The notes: generated from the sequence alone by a model not told the origin. A DNA stretch of 64,000 bases from UBA7703 sp034926785 (GCA_034926785.1 JAYFQU010000015.1:16608-80607), one strand, 5' to 3'; positions 8,527 to 18,105 are shown, counted from the first letter of the stretch. Program-made: numbers and translations.

Positions 8527-8922
8527 ATGGCTACGTTTCGTTCGGATCGAAGGAACGAAGAGGTAAAAAAGACGGTCAGCGAGATTATTCGCGAGATGAA
8601 GGATCCCAGAATTTCGCCGATGACGACGCTGACGGATGTCGACATGACAAAAGACCTCAAATATGCAAAGATCAAGGTTTCCGTATACGATGACGATGAG
8701 AAGCAGCGTGTTTCCAGCGTGGAAGCGCTGAACCACGCCGCCGGATTCATCGCGCATGAGCTTGGCGCGCGGATGCGCATCCGCGCCGTGCCGAGCATGA
8801 AGTTTATGCTTGACAATACGATTGCCTATAGCGTACGGATTTCAGAAATTCTCAACGGGCTTCATAAAAGCGAAGATTCCATGAAAGAGGATGACGCGCA
8901 TACAGACGAAGGAGAGGAGTGA
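8527..8922 (+). CDS. rbfA: 30S ribosome-binding factor RbfA
   Basis: A 131-residue KH-fold protein that helps late 30S maturation and cold adaptation. The ATG at 8527 follows GGAGGAGG and begins MATFRSDRRNEEVKKTVSEIIREMKDPRI, typical of RbfA; the upstream in-frame ATG at 8488 lacks this fit. The motif SVEALNHAAGFIAHELGARMRIRAVPSMKF is the conserved C-terminal half. Its C-terminus is extended by an acidic tail. It overlaps the beginning of the nrnA region. Confidence 0.93.
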   Translation: MATFRSDRRNEEVKKTVSEIIREMKDPRISPMTTLTDVDMTKDLKYAKIKVSVYDDDEKQRVSSVEALNHAAGFIAHELGARMRIRAVPSMKFMLDNTIAYSVRISEILNGLHKSEDSMKEDDAHTDEGEE

Positions 8923-8927
8923 CGGGC

Positions 8928-9890
8928 ATGTTGCAGGACGCCGTCCGGTTTTTGCGGACGCACGATGATATTCTGCTGATTGCGCACGTCTCCCCGGATG
9001 GCGACACGCTCGGCAGCAGCTTTGCGCTTTACGGCGCTCTGCTGGAGCTTGGCAAACACGCACAGGTGGTCTGCGAAGACCCCGTTCCTGCGATTTACCG
9101 CTTTCTTCCCTTTTCCGACCAACTGATACCGCCCGAGCAGGCAAAGCCTGCTGAGGCGGTTGTTTGCGTGGACTGCGCGGATATTGCGCGCACTGGTCGG
9201 TGCGAACCGCTGTTTCGCGCCGCGAAAGCGACGCTCAACATTGACCATCACGGCACCAACGACCGCTATGCCGAGGAAAACTACGTGCAAAAGGCGGGCG
9301 CTACGGGTGAACTGATCTTCAACGTGATCGCCTGCATGAAGATTACGCTTAACAAGAATATCGCTAGCTGCCTCTATGCGGCAATTACGACCGACACGGG
9401 CAATTTTTCTTATTCTAACACCACGCCGGACACCATGCGAATCGCGGCGGATATCCTCGACACCGGCATCGACCTGCCCTATCTCAACCGCTGTCTGTTT
9501 CGGACGATTCCATTCCATAAACTCAAGCTGCACGCTCTTGCCGTGAGCAAAACGCAGCTTTTTGAATATGGCCGAATCGGGATTTCGTTTATCACGATGG
9601 ATGAGATTCAGTCCTGCGGGGCGACAAACGAAGACAGCGAGGGCATCATCGATTCCATCCGCGACATCGACAGCGTAGAGATCGCAGCCTTTTTGCGTGA
9701 GAGTGAGGGCGGGCTGATTCGCGTCAGTCTGCGCGGGAAGTCCAGCGCGGATGTGAGCAGGATCGCCACGCGGTTTGGCGGCGGCGGGCACAAACTCGCG
9801 GCGGGCTGCACGCTGGAAGCTTCGGTTGAGAGCGCATTCGGGCAGATTCTGGACGCGGCAAAAGAGCTTCTGGTCGGGTCTGGCGATTGA
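8928..9890 (+). CDS. nrnA: DHH-family bifunctional oligoribonuclease / pAp phosphatase
   Basis: A 320-residue DHH/DHHA1 phosphoesterase that degrades nano-RNAs and, in the family, 3'-phosphoadenosine 5'-phosphate. Metal-binding motifs are present: HVSPDGDTLGS (residues about 21-31), VDCAD, and the signature NIDHHGTN. The C-terminal DHHA1 domain holds the RFGGGGHKLAAGC loop. I chose ATG 8928 because GGAGAGGAG sits 8 bases upstream; a GTG at 8919 overlapping the rbfA stop is the alternative and adds three residues. The truB start is one base after the stop. Confidence 0.9.
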   Translation: MLQDAVRFLRTHDDILLIAHVSPDGDTLGSSFALYGALLELGKHAQVVCEDPVPAIYRFLPFSDQLIPPEQAKPAEAVVCVDCADIARTGRCEPLFRAAKATLNIDHHGTNDRYAEENYVQKAGATGELIFNVIACMKITLNKNIASCLYAAITTDTGNFSYSNTTPDTMRIAADILDTGIDLPYLNRCLFRTIPFHKLKLHALAVSKTQLFEYGRIGISFITMDEIQSCGATNEDSEGIIDSIRDIDSVEIAAFLRESEGGLIRVSLRGKSSADVSRIATRFGGGGHKLAAGCTLEASVESAFGQILDAAKELLVGSGD

Positions 9891-9891
9891 T

Positions 9892-10770
9892 ATGGACGGG
9901 ATTGTGACCATCCTGAAACCGCCGGGCATGACGTCCAGCAATGCGGTATACGACGTGCGCAAGATTTTTTCGGAGCAGCGGGCCGGGCATCTTGGCACGC
10001 TGGATCCAGCGGCGGCGGGCGTACTGCCCATCTGCCTCGGCCGCGCGACGCGTTTGTTTGATATTCTTGTCGACAAGGACAAGGAATATTATTTTGAGGC
10101 GGCTTTTGGCACCCAAACCGATACGCAGGACGCCTGCGGAAGGGTTCTTTCGCGCGATGGCACGCGCGTGCAACGGCAGCAACTGCTTGACATCCTGCCG
10201 GAGTTTCTTGGCGGGCAGATGCAGGCGGCATCCATCTATTCCGCGTTGAAGGTGGACGGCAGAAAGATGTATGATCTTGCCCGCGCGGGTGAGACGGTTG
10301 CGCCGAAGACGCGGGAAATCTGCGTTCATGAAATCGAGCTGATTGAGCAGACGGGGGAGAATCGCTTTCTCCTGCGCACGGTCTGTTCGCGGGGAACCTA
10401 CATTCGTTCCCTCTGCGAAAGCATCGCCGAGCGCCTCGGTACCGTGGCTTATGTTCCGTTTCTTCTACGCTCACGCAGCGGCCCCTTTACTCTGCGGCAG
10501 GCAAAAACCGTGCCCGAGCTGGAGGCGGAGAAGGCGGCGGGAACGCTTCTCGACGCCGTTGTCTCCTGTGAAACGGCTACGATATTTCTGCCGGCGCTGG
10601 AGCTGGAGGCGGACAGGAAAACACCAACCCAAAACGGGCTGGAGACGCATCTGCGCGGCGTGGCGGACGGTATGGTCCGCGCCTATGCGGACGGCGAATT
10701 TTTAGGAATCGGAGTGGTCTCCCGTGGGAGTTTCCGGCTCTCGATTCATCTTTACGGTGAAAAAAACTAG
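9892..10770 (+). CDS. truB: tRNA pseudouridine(55) synthase TruB
   Basis: A 292-residue enzyme that converts U55 of the tRNA T-loop to pseudouridine. It starts MDGIVTILKPPGMTSSNAV, and the catalytic aspartate lies in the motif HLGTLDPAAAGVLPI. The motifs YSALKVDGRKMYDLAR and RGTYIRSLCESIA are also typical of TruB. The ATG follows the nrnA stop by one base, so the two are coupled. The C-terminal region has the expected PUA-like end. Confidence 0.95.
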   Translation: MDGIVTILKPPGMTSSNAVYDVRKIFSEQRAGHLGTLDPAAAGVLPICLGRATRLFDILVDKDKEYYFEAAFGTQTDTQDACGRVLSRDGTRVQRQQLLDILPEFLGGQMQAASIYSALKVDGRKMYDLARAGETVAPKTREICVHEIELIEQTGENRFLLRTVCSRGTYIRSLCESIAERLGTVAYVPFLLRSRSGPFTLRQAKTVPELEAEKAAGTLLDAVVSCETATIFLPALELEADRKTPTQNGLETHLRGVADGMVRAYADGEFLGIGVVSRGSFRLSIHLYGEKN

Positions 10771-10823
10771 GCTTCGTCTCCGCTTCTATTCAAGAAGCGC
10801 GGCGCTTAACACTTGAGGTATCT

Positions 10824-11714
10824 ATGGCAGAATTAATCCCCGCCGTCGTCGCCCTAGGCATGTTTGACGGCGTACATCTAGGACATCGGGCGCTTATGTC
10901 CCGCTTGCTGAAAGAGGCGGAGCGCTTAGACGCCGCCCCTTGCGTCTATACGTTTTCCAATCATCCGCTGGAGGTGCTGGGCGGCAGCGTTAAGCTGCTT
11001 TCGGGCGTTGGGGAGCGCAACAAGCTGCTCCGCGCGCTTGGCGCTGAGCGTGTTCTGAGCGTACCCTTTACCAAAGAGATGGCGGCTCTGGGAACGGAAC
11101 AGTTCGTTGACCTGCTGATGGAGCGGTGGGAGATTCGCGGGCTGGTGGTGGGCTACAATTATACCTGCGGCGATCATGGCGCGGGCACGCCGGAGACGCT
11201 CGCCGAGATCGGCGAACGGCGAGGTTTTTCCGTTTCCGTGGTGGAGCCCGTGATGTTTGCGGGCACACCGGTTTCAAGTACGCGCATCCGCGAAGCGATT
11301 GAGCGAGGGGATGTGTCGCTTGCAAAGGAACTGCTTGCGCGGCGGTATACCCTCTCCGGTACGGTGGTGCAGAACAAGCGCATCGGAAGGCGGATCGGGT
11401 TCCCGACGGCGAACATCGAGGCGGATCCTAAGCGTGTGATCCCGGCGGACGGCGTCTATGCCTCCATAGCCTATGTCGGCGGCGCGGCCTATCGCGCGGT
11501 GACGAATATCGGCAGCAATCCGACCGTGTATGGCGAAACGCTGACCATCGAGACGCACCTGATTGAGTTTGACGCGGATATCTATGGCGAAGCGCTGACG
11601 GTGGCCTTTCGTAAACGCCTGCGCGGCGAGGCGATGTTCGACTCTCTGGATGCGCTGAAAGAACAGATTCGTCGGGATGTCCTGGAGGCATCCGCACTCA
11701 AGGATTTAGGTTAG
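10824..11714 (+). CDS. ribF: Bifunctional riboflavin kinase / FAD synthetase
   Basis: A 296-residue enzyme that makes FMN and then FAD from riboflavin. The N-terminal nucleotidyltransferase domain has the GMFDGVHLGHRAL motif (residues about 12-24) and VSSTRIREAIERGDV. The C-terminal flavokinase domain has GRRIGFPTANIEADPKRVIPADGVYAS and the TNIGSNPTV loop. It follows truB by 53 bp, a region containing a small CGCTTCT/AGAAGCG stem-loop (10781-10799). The truB-ribF-rpsO order is common in bacteria. No FMN riboswitch was recognised. Confidence 0.95.
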   Translation: MAELIPAVVALGMFDGVHLGHRALMSRLLKEAERLDAAPCVYTFSNHPLEVLGGSVKLLSGVGERNKLLRALGAERVLSVPFTKEMAALGTEQFVDLLMERWEIRGLVVGYNYTCGDHGAGTPETLAEIGERRGFSVSVVEPVMFAGTPVSSTRIREAIERGDVSLAKELLARRYTLSGTVVQNKRIGRRIGFPTANIEADPKRVIPADGVYASIAYVGGAAYRAVTNIGSNPTVYGETLTIETHLIEFDADIYGEALTVAFRKRLRGEAMFDSLDALKEQIRRDVLEASALKDLG

Positions 11715-11774
11715 AGTAACGAAACTTACGGGGTTTGGGCGGCATAATATAAGATATTTATCTGTGAACGGTTG

Positions 11775-11803
11775 TTTACAAGAGTATTCGGATATGCTAT
11801 CAT
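11775..11803 (+). promoter_or_regulatory. Sigma-A promoter for rpsO
   Basis: TTTACA (11775-11780) and TATCAT (11798-11803) are 17 bp apart, about 90 bp before the rpsO start codon. It gives the ribosomal protein gene its own transcript. Confidence 0.6.
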
Positions 11804-11893
11804 GTATAAGCATTCAAATGCCGTTTACCGGGATATACGACACTCCGACGTATTTCTCAGTTCACGGGAGAAAAGAAAAAGGAGAAAAAGACC

Positions 11894-12151
11894 ATGACTA
11901 AGACAGAAACCATTGAAAAGTACGCGCTTCACGAAGGCGACACCGGTTCCCCGGAAGTGCAGATTGCTCTCCTGACCGAGCGCATCAACCACCTCAACGA
12001 GCACCTCAAGCTGCACATGAAGGATCACCACTCGCGCCGCGGGTTGCTCAAAATGGTCGGTCAGCGCAGAGGACTTCTGAACTACCTCAAGGAAAAGGAC
12101 ATCGAGCGTTACAGAACGATCGCTGCAAGCCTGAACATCCGTATTAAGTAA
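11894..12151 (+). CDS. rpsO: 30S ribosomal protein S15
   Basis: An 85-residue primary 16S rRNA-binding protein of the small subunit. The four-helix S15 pattern is clear: HEGDTGSPEVQIALLTERINHLNEHLK and the RNA-contacting DHHSRRGLLKMVGQRRGLLNYL. It is monocistronic here, with its own promoter upstream and a strong terminator directly after. Length is near the family standard of 88-89. Confidence 0.98.
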   Translation: MTKTETIEKYALHEGDTGSPEVQIALLTERINHLNEHLKLHMKDHHSRRGLLKMVGQRRGLLNYLKEKDIERYRTIAASLNIRIK

Positions 12152-12156
12152 AAGGT

Positions 12157-12187
12157 AAAGGCGGGATTGTTCCCGCCTTTCTTTTTA
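12157..12187 (+). terminator. Intrinsic terminator after rpsO
   Basis: A perfect 10-bp stem AAAGGCGGGA / TCCCGCCTTT with a TTGT loop (12157-12180), followed by CTTTTT. Confidence 0.9.
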
Positions 12188-12308
12188 TATGCTTCGCCTA
12201 TACCAGTCGCGCAAAAGGAATCGATCAAGCAGCCGAAAGCGCGCGGGCGAACACTGAAATTGGGATTAAAAAAAGAAGATAAAAGAAAAAGAAGGAGCAA
12301 ACAAAACA

Positions 12309-14405
12309 ATGGAACGTAACTTCCAGATGCAGCTTGGCGGGCGGACGCTCATCGTCGAAACCGGCAAGTATGCCGAACAGGCAGGCGGAAGCTGTCTTGT
12401 TCGCATGGGCGATACGGCGGTGCTGGTATGCGCCACGATCGCAAAAACCGCACGCGACGGCGTGGATTTTCTGCCGCTGTCGGTAGAATATCAGGAGAAG
12501 CTTTACTCGGTCGGCAAGATTCCCGGTGGATTCATCAAGCGGGAAGGCCGCCCGACCGACCGCGCGATTCTAAGCTCGCGCCTCATAGACCGCCCCCTGC
12601 GTCCGCTTTTCCCGAAGGGATTTTATAACGACGTACAGGTGGTTGCCACCGTTATGTCCGTTGAGCAGGACGTTCAGCCGGAACTGCTCGCCATGATCGG
12701 CTCCTCCGCCGCGCTGGCGATCAGCGAAGCGCCGTTTGCCGGACCGACCGGCTCGGTTGCTGTTGGTTTTGTGGATGGCGAATATGTCATCAACCCGGAC
12801 GTTGCGCAGCGCGAAAAAAGCCGCCTGAGCCTCACCGTCGCCGGCACGAAAGATGCCGTGATGATGGTTGAAGCGGGCGCAAACGAGATCACCGAGGACG
12901 AAATGCTCGGCGCGATCCTCTTTGCGCATGAGGAGATCAAGAAGATTGTCGCCTTTATCGCAGAGATCGAGGCCGAGGTGGGCAAGCAGAAGATGGAGCC
13001 TGTGGTCTACCATCCGGACGAAGAGCTCGAGCAGAAGGTTCGCGCGTTTGCGTTTGACAAGGTTGTCTGGTCTCTGGATACCTTTGATCGCTCGGAGCGC
13101 GAAGTGCGCGGCGAGCAGGTGAAGGCGGAGGCGATCGAGGCCTTCAAAGAAGAATATCCCGAAGGCGCGAAGGATATCGGCGCAGTCCTCTATAACATCA
13201 CCAAGGAAGTTGTTCGCGATAAGATCATCAACAAGAAGGTTCGCCCCGACGGGCGCGCGCAGGATGAGATCCGCCCCATCTGGAGCGAGGTCGGCATCTT
13301 TGGCCGCACGCATGGCAGCGCGGTTTTCACCCGCGGTCAGACGCAGGTGATGACCATTGCCACCCTTGGCACGATCTCCGAGGCGCAGTCCCTTGACGGG
13401 CTTTCGCTGGAGGAGAGCAAGCGCTATATGCACCAGTATAATATGCCGCCGTACAGCACGGGCGAAGCAAAGCCCATGCGCGGCGTTGGCCGGCGCGAAA
13501 TTGGTCACGGCGCCCTCGCGGAGCGCGCGCTGGAGCCGGTTTTGCCGAGCGAAGCGGAGTTTCCGTATTGCATGCGTCTCGTGAGCGAGGTCATCAGCTC
13601 CAACGGCTCCACCTCGCAGGCTTCTATTTGTGCGAGCACACTGGCGCTGCTGGATGCGGGCGTCCCGATCAAAAAGTCCGTCGCGGGTGTCGCGATGGGC
13701 CTCATCAAGGACGACAGCACCGGCAATATCGCCATCCTGACCGATATTCAAGGCCTTGAGGACTTTCTCGGCGATATGGACTTTAAGGTTGCCGGTACGC
13801 GGGACGGCATCACCGCCATCCAGATGGATATCAAGATCAAGGGCATCAACAAGGAAATTTTGACCCGTGCGCTCGAACAGGCCCGCAAGGGACGCATGTT
13901 CATTCTCGACAAGATGGACGAAACCCTGCGTGAAGCGCGCGCGGAGCTCTCGCCCTATGCGCCGCGGATCATTACCTTCAAGATCAATCCGGACAAGATT
14001 CGTGAGGTCATTGGCAGCGGCGGCAAGACGATCAACAAGATCATTGCCGATACCGGCGTTAAGATCGACATTGAAGACGACGGCACGGTCTACATTGCCT
14101 CCCCGGATTCCGCGGCGGCGACGGAAGCCAAGCGCATCATCGACGGCATCGTCAAGGAGATTGAGGTTGGCGACGTCTACCTCGGCACTGTGGTTGGCAT
14201 CAAGGAGTTTGGCGCGTTCATCAACCTCAAGCCAGGCACGGACGGCCTCCTGCATATCTCCCGCATCGCTAACAAGCGTGTGGAGAAGGTTGAGGACGTG
14301 CTCTCCATGGGCGAGCAGGTGCTCGTGCGCGTCATTGACATCGACGCAAAGACCGGCAAGATCAGCCTGACCCGCAAGGATATGCTTCCGGCGGACAAAG
14401 ACTAA
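12309..14405 (+). CDS. pnp: Polyribonucleotide nucleotidyltransferase (PNPase)
   Basis: A 698-residue 3'-5' phosphorolytic exoribonuclease. Domains in order: first RNase PH domain (from LGGRTLIVETGKYAEQAGGSCLVR), an all-alpha linker, second RNase PH domain (with FTRGQTQVMTIATLGT and the GVAMGLIK phosphate/metal region), KH domain (VIGSGGKTINKII) and a C-terminal S1 domain (VGDVYLGTVVGIKEFGAFINL). Length fits the family. The rpsO-pnp order is widely conserved; here they are split by a terminator and 157 bp. Confidence 0.97.
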   Translation: MERNFQMQLGGRTLIVETGKYAEQAGGSCLVRMGDTAVLVCATIAKTARDGVDFLPLSVEYQEKLYSVGKIPGGFIKREGRPTDRAILSSRLIDRPLRPLFPKGFYNDVQVVATVMSVEQDVQPELLAMIGSSAALAISEAPFAGPTGSVAVGFVDGEYVINPDVAQREKSRLSLTVAGTKDAVMMVEAGANEITEDEMLGAILFAHEEIKKIVAFIAEIEAEVGKQKMEPVVYHPDEELEQKVRAFAFDKVVWSLDTFDRSEREVRGEQVKAEAIEAFKEEYPEGAKDIGAVLYNITKEVVRDKIINKKVRPDGRAQDEIRPIWSEVGIFGRTHGSAVFTRGQTQVMTIATLGTISEAQSLDGLSLEESKRYMHQYNMPPYSTGEAKPMRGVGRREIGHGALAERALEPVLPSEAEFPYCMRLVSEVISSNGSTSQASICASTLALLDAGVPIKKSVAGVAMGLIKDDSTGNIAILTDIQGLEDFLGDMDFKVAGTRDGITAIQMDIKIKGINKEILTRALEQARKGRMFILDKMDETLREARAELSPYAPRIITFKINPDKIREVIGSGGKTINKIIADTGVKIDIEDDGTVYIASPDSAAATEAKRIIDGIVKEIEVGDVYLGTVVGIKEFGAFINLKPGTDGLLHISRIANKRVEKVEDVLSMGEQVLVRVIDIDAKTGKISLTRKDMLPADKD

Positions 14406-14429
14406 GTTCCGAAGCGAAGAACACCATTG

Positions 14430-14457
14430 GGCGCGGCGGCAACGCCGCGCCTTTCCT
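14430..14457 (+). terminator. Stem-loop after pnp, probable terminator
   Basis: A perfect 9-bp GC-rich stem GGCGCGGCG / CGCCGCGCC with a GCAA loop (14430-14451), followed by TTTCCT. The U-tract is short, so termination may be partial. Confidence 0.6.
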
Positions 14458-14544
14458 GTGCGGAGAATACCTGTCGCACAAGAGATGAAATTATGATAGA
14501 ATACAACATTGTCAGCATTTTACGCACGAAAGGGAACCAGTAGT

Positions 14545-15804
14545 ATGATTCGCCAGACGATTTTGCCAAACGGGATTCGGCTGATTTATGAAAAGATGGA
14601 GCATGTCCGCTCCGTCTCCATGGGCGTATGGGTGGATACCGGTTCCGTGCGCGAAACGCAGGAGACCGCGGGCGCCTCGCACCTCATCGAGCACATGGTG
14701 TTTAAGGGCACCGAACGCAGGAGCGCGGAGCAGATTGCCATTGAGATGGATGCTGTTGGCGGCAACATCAACGCCTTTACAAGCAAGGAGAACACCTGCT
14801 TTTATGCGAAGGTGTTGGATGAGCATTTGGATTTGGTATCCGATGTGCTCTCCGATTTGACGTTCCACAGCGTATTTGACCCGGAAGAGCTCAAAAAAGA
14901 GCAGGGCGTCGTTCTGGAAGAGATATTGATGAATGAAGACAGCCCGGAGGATCTTGTCAGCGAGGAGAGCAACATGCTTTTCTTTGGCGAGGAACCGCTG
15001 GCGAGTCCGATTCTTGGAACCAAGGAAAGCGTGCGTGCGTTCACGCGCGAGACGCTGCTGGCCTATAAAAACGAATTTTATGTGCCGAACAATATCGTCG
15101 TCGCCTGCGCGGGCAATTTTGAAGAATCCGCGCTGATCGACTCCGCCACCCGATGGTTTGATCAATCTGCTTCTCCGCGGGCAACGCAGCCGATCCTGCA
15201 GCGCTTTCCCGGCGGCAAGAAGGAGAGGTTTATCGAAAAGGACGTTGAGCAGATACATATCTGTCTGACGCTGCCCGGATTTGCGCGGGACGACGCGGGG
15301 CAATACCCGCTCGCCGTGCTCTCCAACATCATCGGCGGCAGCATGAGCTCGCGGCTGTTTCAGTCGATTCGGGAGAAGCTGGGGCTCGCATACTCCGTCT
15401 ACTCCTACCCCACGAGCTACACGGGTACGGGAACGCTGACCCTCTATGCCGGAACGGGTGAAAAGCAGGCGAAAGAAGTGCTCTTGCGTATGATCGAGGA
15501 GATAGAGCGCGTGCGAAAGGATGGCGTCACGGAAGAGGAGTTGATTCGCTGCCGCGATCAACTCAAGGGCAGTTATCTGCTGGGTATGGAGTCCAGTGGA
15601 TCGCGCATGAACGCGCTGGGTAAGACGCTGCTGTTACAAAAACGTGAATATAGCGAAGCAGAGACACTCCGGCGAATCGAATGTGTTACAATGGATGATA
15701 TTGAACGCATTCTTCCGGTTTGCCTTGACCTTAACGAGGCCAGCGCGGCGTTTGTCGGCCGACTGAAAAAGAGCAAAGCGGCGCTTTCAGAAGCGCTTCG
15801 CTGA
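14545..15804 (+). CDS. M16-family zinc metallopeptidase (processing peptidase-like)
   Basis: A 419-residue protein of the insulinase/M16B family. The inverted zinc motif HLIEH is intact (His46, Glu49, His50), with a downstream acidic helix supplying the third ligand. The C-terminal half has the typical substrate-chamber segment (SMSSRLFQSIREKLGLAYSVYSY). The start at 14545 has AAAGGGA upstream; the longer in-frame ATG at 14509 is less likely. Bacillus has an orthologue (YmxG/MlpA) next to pnp, the same context. The physiological substrate is unknown. Confidence 0.88.
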   Translation: MIRQTILPNGIRLIYEKMEHVRSVSMGVWVDTGSVRETQETAGASHLIEHMVFKGTERRSAEQIAIEMDAVGGNINAFTSKENTCFYAKVLDEHLDLVSDVLSDLTFHSVFDPEELKKEQGVVLEEILMNEDSPEDLVSEESNMLFFGEEPLASPILGTKESVRAFTRETLLAYKNEFYVPNNIVVACAGNFEESALIDSATRWFDQSASPRATQPILQRFPGGKKERFIEKDVEQIHICLTLPGFARDDAGQYPLAVLSNIIGGSMSSRLFQSIREKLGLAYSVYSYPTSYTGTGTLTLYAGTGEKQAKEVLLRMIEEIERVRKDGVTEEELIRCRDQLKGSYLLGMESSGSRMNALGKTLLLQKREYSEAETLRRIECVTMDDIERILPVCLDLNEASAAFVGRLKKSKAALSEALR

Positions 15805-15858
15805 ACAGGAACATGGGCGGCATCAGGCTTAGGATTGACCACACGGGAGGAAACCACG

Positions 15859-16230
15859 TTGGATAAACTGGATGTGATTTTTCAACTGCAGCAGTCGTTG
15901 GATAACGACATCGCCGCGCGCAGAAACCTGAATTTTTCGCGTGAGGAATGGATGCAAAAAGAGGTGCTCGCCATGATTTCGGAACTCTCCGAAGTGCTGG
16001 ACGAGGTCAACTTCAAATGGTGGAAAAATCCAAAGCAGGTGGACGATGCAGCGCTCAAAGGCGAGATCGTCGACATTTTGCACTTCTTTGTGAGCATGTG
16101 CCTCAAGAGCGGAATGACCGCCGAGGAGCTGTTTGACCTCTACAAAATGAAAAACCAGGAGAACTTTGACCGCCAGTATGGCAGGTCCCCTAAACACGGC
16201 TATGAGATCGGCGGTGATGTGAATGGCTAA
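15859..16230 (+). CDS. dUTPase/MazG-like nucleotide pyrophosphohydrolase
   Basis: A 123-residue all-alpha protein of the dimeric dUTPase (MazG-like) superfamily. Acidic metal-binding helices are seen as ISELSEVLDEVNF and EIVDILHFFVSMCLK, and the C-terminal motif YKMKNQENFDRQ is typical of these Firmicutes dUTP diphosphatases. The TTG at 15859 has a GGGAGG site 8 bases upstream; the TTG at 15835 would add eight residues with no ribosome site. It overlaps the next gene by 8 bp. Substrate is inferred from family only. Confidence 0.78.
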   Translation: MDKLDVIFQLQQSLDNDIAARRNLNFSREEWMQKEVLAMISELSEVLDEVNFKWWKNPKQVDDAALKGEIVDILHFFVSMCLKSGMTAEELFDLYKMKNQENFDRQYGRSPKHGYEIGGDVNG

Positions 16231-17416
16231 ACCAAAAATGCGGTTGACGGGCCGCTTCTTTGTAATGATTCTTGTTGTTGCCGGCATTATTGCGCTCGTG
16301 GTGGTCGTTGCCAATTTGACGAAGAAGACCGGTGAAATCGAGTTTGGCTCTCTCGGCGCGGATCTGGAGGTTTCCGCCGCGATCATACGCGACGAAAAGA
16401 TCGTCATGTCGGAACCCTATGAGAAGATCACATTTGACGTGGTGGAAGGGGAAACGGTCAACAACGATCAGGTGATTGCCCAGCTCTATAAGCGCGGCTA
16501 TCAGGACGAGACGATGGTCTCCCTTCTGAACCTGCAAAAACAGATTTACGAGTATCAACTGCAACTGCTCGGCGGGCAGATTCCGCCGGAACTTGCGGAG
16601 CTCAACAGCAGCATTGACGAAGTTGAGATGCAAATTCGCGCGGTATCGCGCGGAGAGAGCACGCTGGACATGCTGGATCTGGAGCAGTCGCTCAAGGATT
16701 TGGATGCGCAGCGGGTTACTTTGATGCAGAGCGTTGTAACGCCGGATACGGCGCTGACACAGCTCTACAATGATCTCAAGAGCCAGCAGAATGTCATTAC
16801 AGGCTGGCGGCGCGATATTAAAAACACCTCCGGTACGGGGATTGTCAGCTTTTATTTTGATGGATACGAGCAGGTGCTCAGCGTCAACAAGCTTTCAACA
16901 ATCAACTCCGCGCTGGTGAAAAACGTCATCAGCGGCGGCAACACGGCGAAACTCGCGGACTCGACAAGCGAGGTGCCTCTCTACCGCATCATCAACAATA
17001 CGCATTGGTTTATCGCGTTTGTAACGAGCTCCAGCGATCCCATGCGGCTGGCCGAGGGAGAGCAATACAGCGTGCTGTTTAAGGACTATTCCGACCAGCA
17101 GTACACCGCAACCGCGCGCGCGAGCACGGTCTCCGAAAATGCCGTGGTCAATATTCTGGAGTTTAATTCGGACATTGGAAAGCTGATTGGAACACGCACG
17201 GTAGCCGCAACGATCAGCAAGTCCGCGCAGGGGTTGGTGGTGCCGCTCAAGGCAATTGAGATCGTCTCCGGCGTGCCGGGCATCAACATCACCTATGGAG
17301 ATTCCGTGCTGCGCGTTGAGGTGGATATCCTCGCGCAGGACACAAAGAAGGCGGTCATCCGCGCGCATAACGCCTCGGATAATCTCACCGCCGGAATGAA
17401 GTATCTAAAGCCGTGA
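16223..17416 (+). CDS. HlyD-like single-pass membrane protein of the division cluster
   Basis: A 397-residue protein with a basic N-terminus, one membrane segment (about residues 12-32) and an extracellular part. Residues around 45-105 look like the biotinyl-lipoyl-like half of HlyD adaptors (EKITFDVVEGETVNNDQVIAQL), then come helical segments (about 105-175), the second half-motif and a beta-rich C-terminus. No partner ABC or RND transporter is encoded nearby; instead it is overlapped by yggS and followed by sepF and divIVA. That context suggests a role at the cell envelope or divisome rather than classical efflux, but this is inference. Confidence 0.72.
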   Translation: MAKPKMRLTGRFFVMILVVAGIIALVVVVANLTKKTGEIEFGSLGADLEVSAAIIRDEKIVMSEPYEKITFDVVEGETVNNDQVIAQLYKRGYQDETMVSLLNLQKQIYEYQLQLLGGQIPPELAELNSSIDEVEMQIRAVSRGESTLDMLDLEQSLKDLDAQRVTLMQSVVTPDTALTQLYNDLKSQQNVITGWRRDIKNTSGTGIVSFYFDGYEQVLSVNKLSTINSALVKNVISGGNTAKLADSTSEVPLYRIINNTHWFIAFVTSSSDPMRLAEGEQYSVLFKDYSDQQYTATARASTVSENAVVNILEFNSDIGKLIGTRTVAATISKSAQGLVVPLKAIEIVSGVPGINITYGDSVLRVEVDILAQDTKKAVIRAHNASDNLTAGMKYLKP

Positions 17417-18105
17417 CGGAGATTGCAAAAAACATTGCCGAGGTTCGCGCGGAAATGGCCCGCGCATGCGAGCGTGTCAACCGTTCGCCGGAGAGCGTAA
17501 CGCTCGTTGCCGTGTCGAAATATCAAAATATCGAGCGCATACGCGAGGCAGCGGAGGCGGGGATTACCGCCTTTGGCGAGAATCACGCCCAAGAATTGAA
17601 CGAAAAGAAAACTTTTTTTGAACAGCGCGGCTGCAAAGTGCATTTTATTGGACAACTGCAAACGAATAAGATAAAATATGTCTGCGGTTTTGCCGACCTT
17701 GTGGAATCGGTGGATCGGCAAAGCCTTGCGAGCGCCCTCAACCAAAAAGCGGAAGCGCTCGCGGTCGTTCAGGATATTTTGATCCAGGTCAACATCGGTG
17801 CGGAAGGCCAAAAAGGCGGCATACCCGGTGAAGACTTGGATTCTTTCACGGAATCCATCGCACATTATCCGTTTCTGCGTCTGCGCGGGCTCATGTGCGT
17901 GCCGCCCGCCGTCGAGGCGGAGGCGGCAAGAGTGTATTTCAGGCAGATGCGCGCTCATTTTCTGCGGCTTTCGGAGCGGCTCGATCCCGTCATATTCAAT
18001 ACGCTCTCGATGGGGATGAGCCATGACTATTCGGTTGCGATCGAAGAAGGCGCAACGCAGGTTCGCGTTGGAAGCCGAATCTTCGGTGCGCGGGACAAAA
18101 AATAA
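17413..18105 (+). CDS. YggS-family pyridoxal phosphate homeostasis protein
   Basis: A 230-residue PLP-binding protein of the YggS/YlmE/PROSC family, a monomeric alanine-racemase-like barrel. The PLP lysine lies in LVAVSKYQ; other conserved stretches are FGENHAQELNEKK, HFIGQLQTNKIKY, GLMCVPP and LSMGMSHDYSVAIEEGATQVRVGSRIFG. It starts with GTG overlapping the previous stop (GTGA). In Firmicutes the gene sits next to sepF, as here. It is thought to keep free PLP balanced; no reaction is assigned. Confidence 0.93.
   Translation: MTEIAKNIAEVRAEMARACERVNRSPESVTLVAVSKYQNIERIREAAEAGITAFGENHAQELNEKKTFFEQRGCKVHFIGQLQTNKIKYVCGFADLVESVDRQSLASALNQKAEALAVVQDILIQVNIGAEGQKGGIPGEDLDSFTESIAHYPFLRLRGLMCVPPAVEAEAARVYFRQMRAHFLRLSERLDPVIFNTLSMGMSHDYSVAIEEGATQVRVGSRIFGARDKK

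Noticed and set aside
12570..14255. A 561-codon minus-strand open frame opposite pnp
   Set aside because: Antisense shadow of PNPase; no recognisable domain and no ribosome site.
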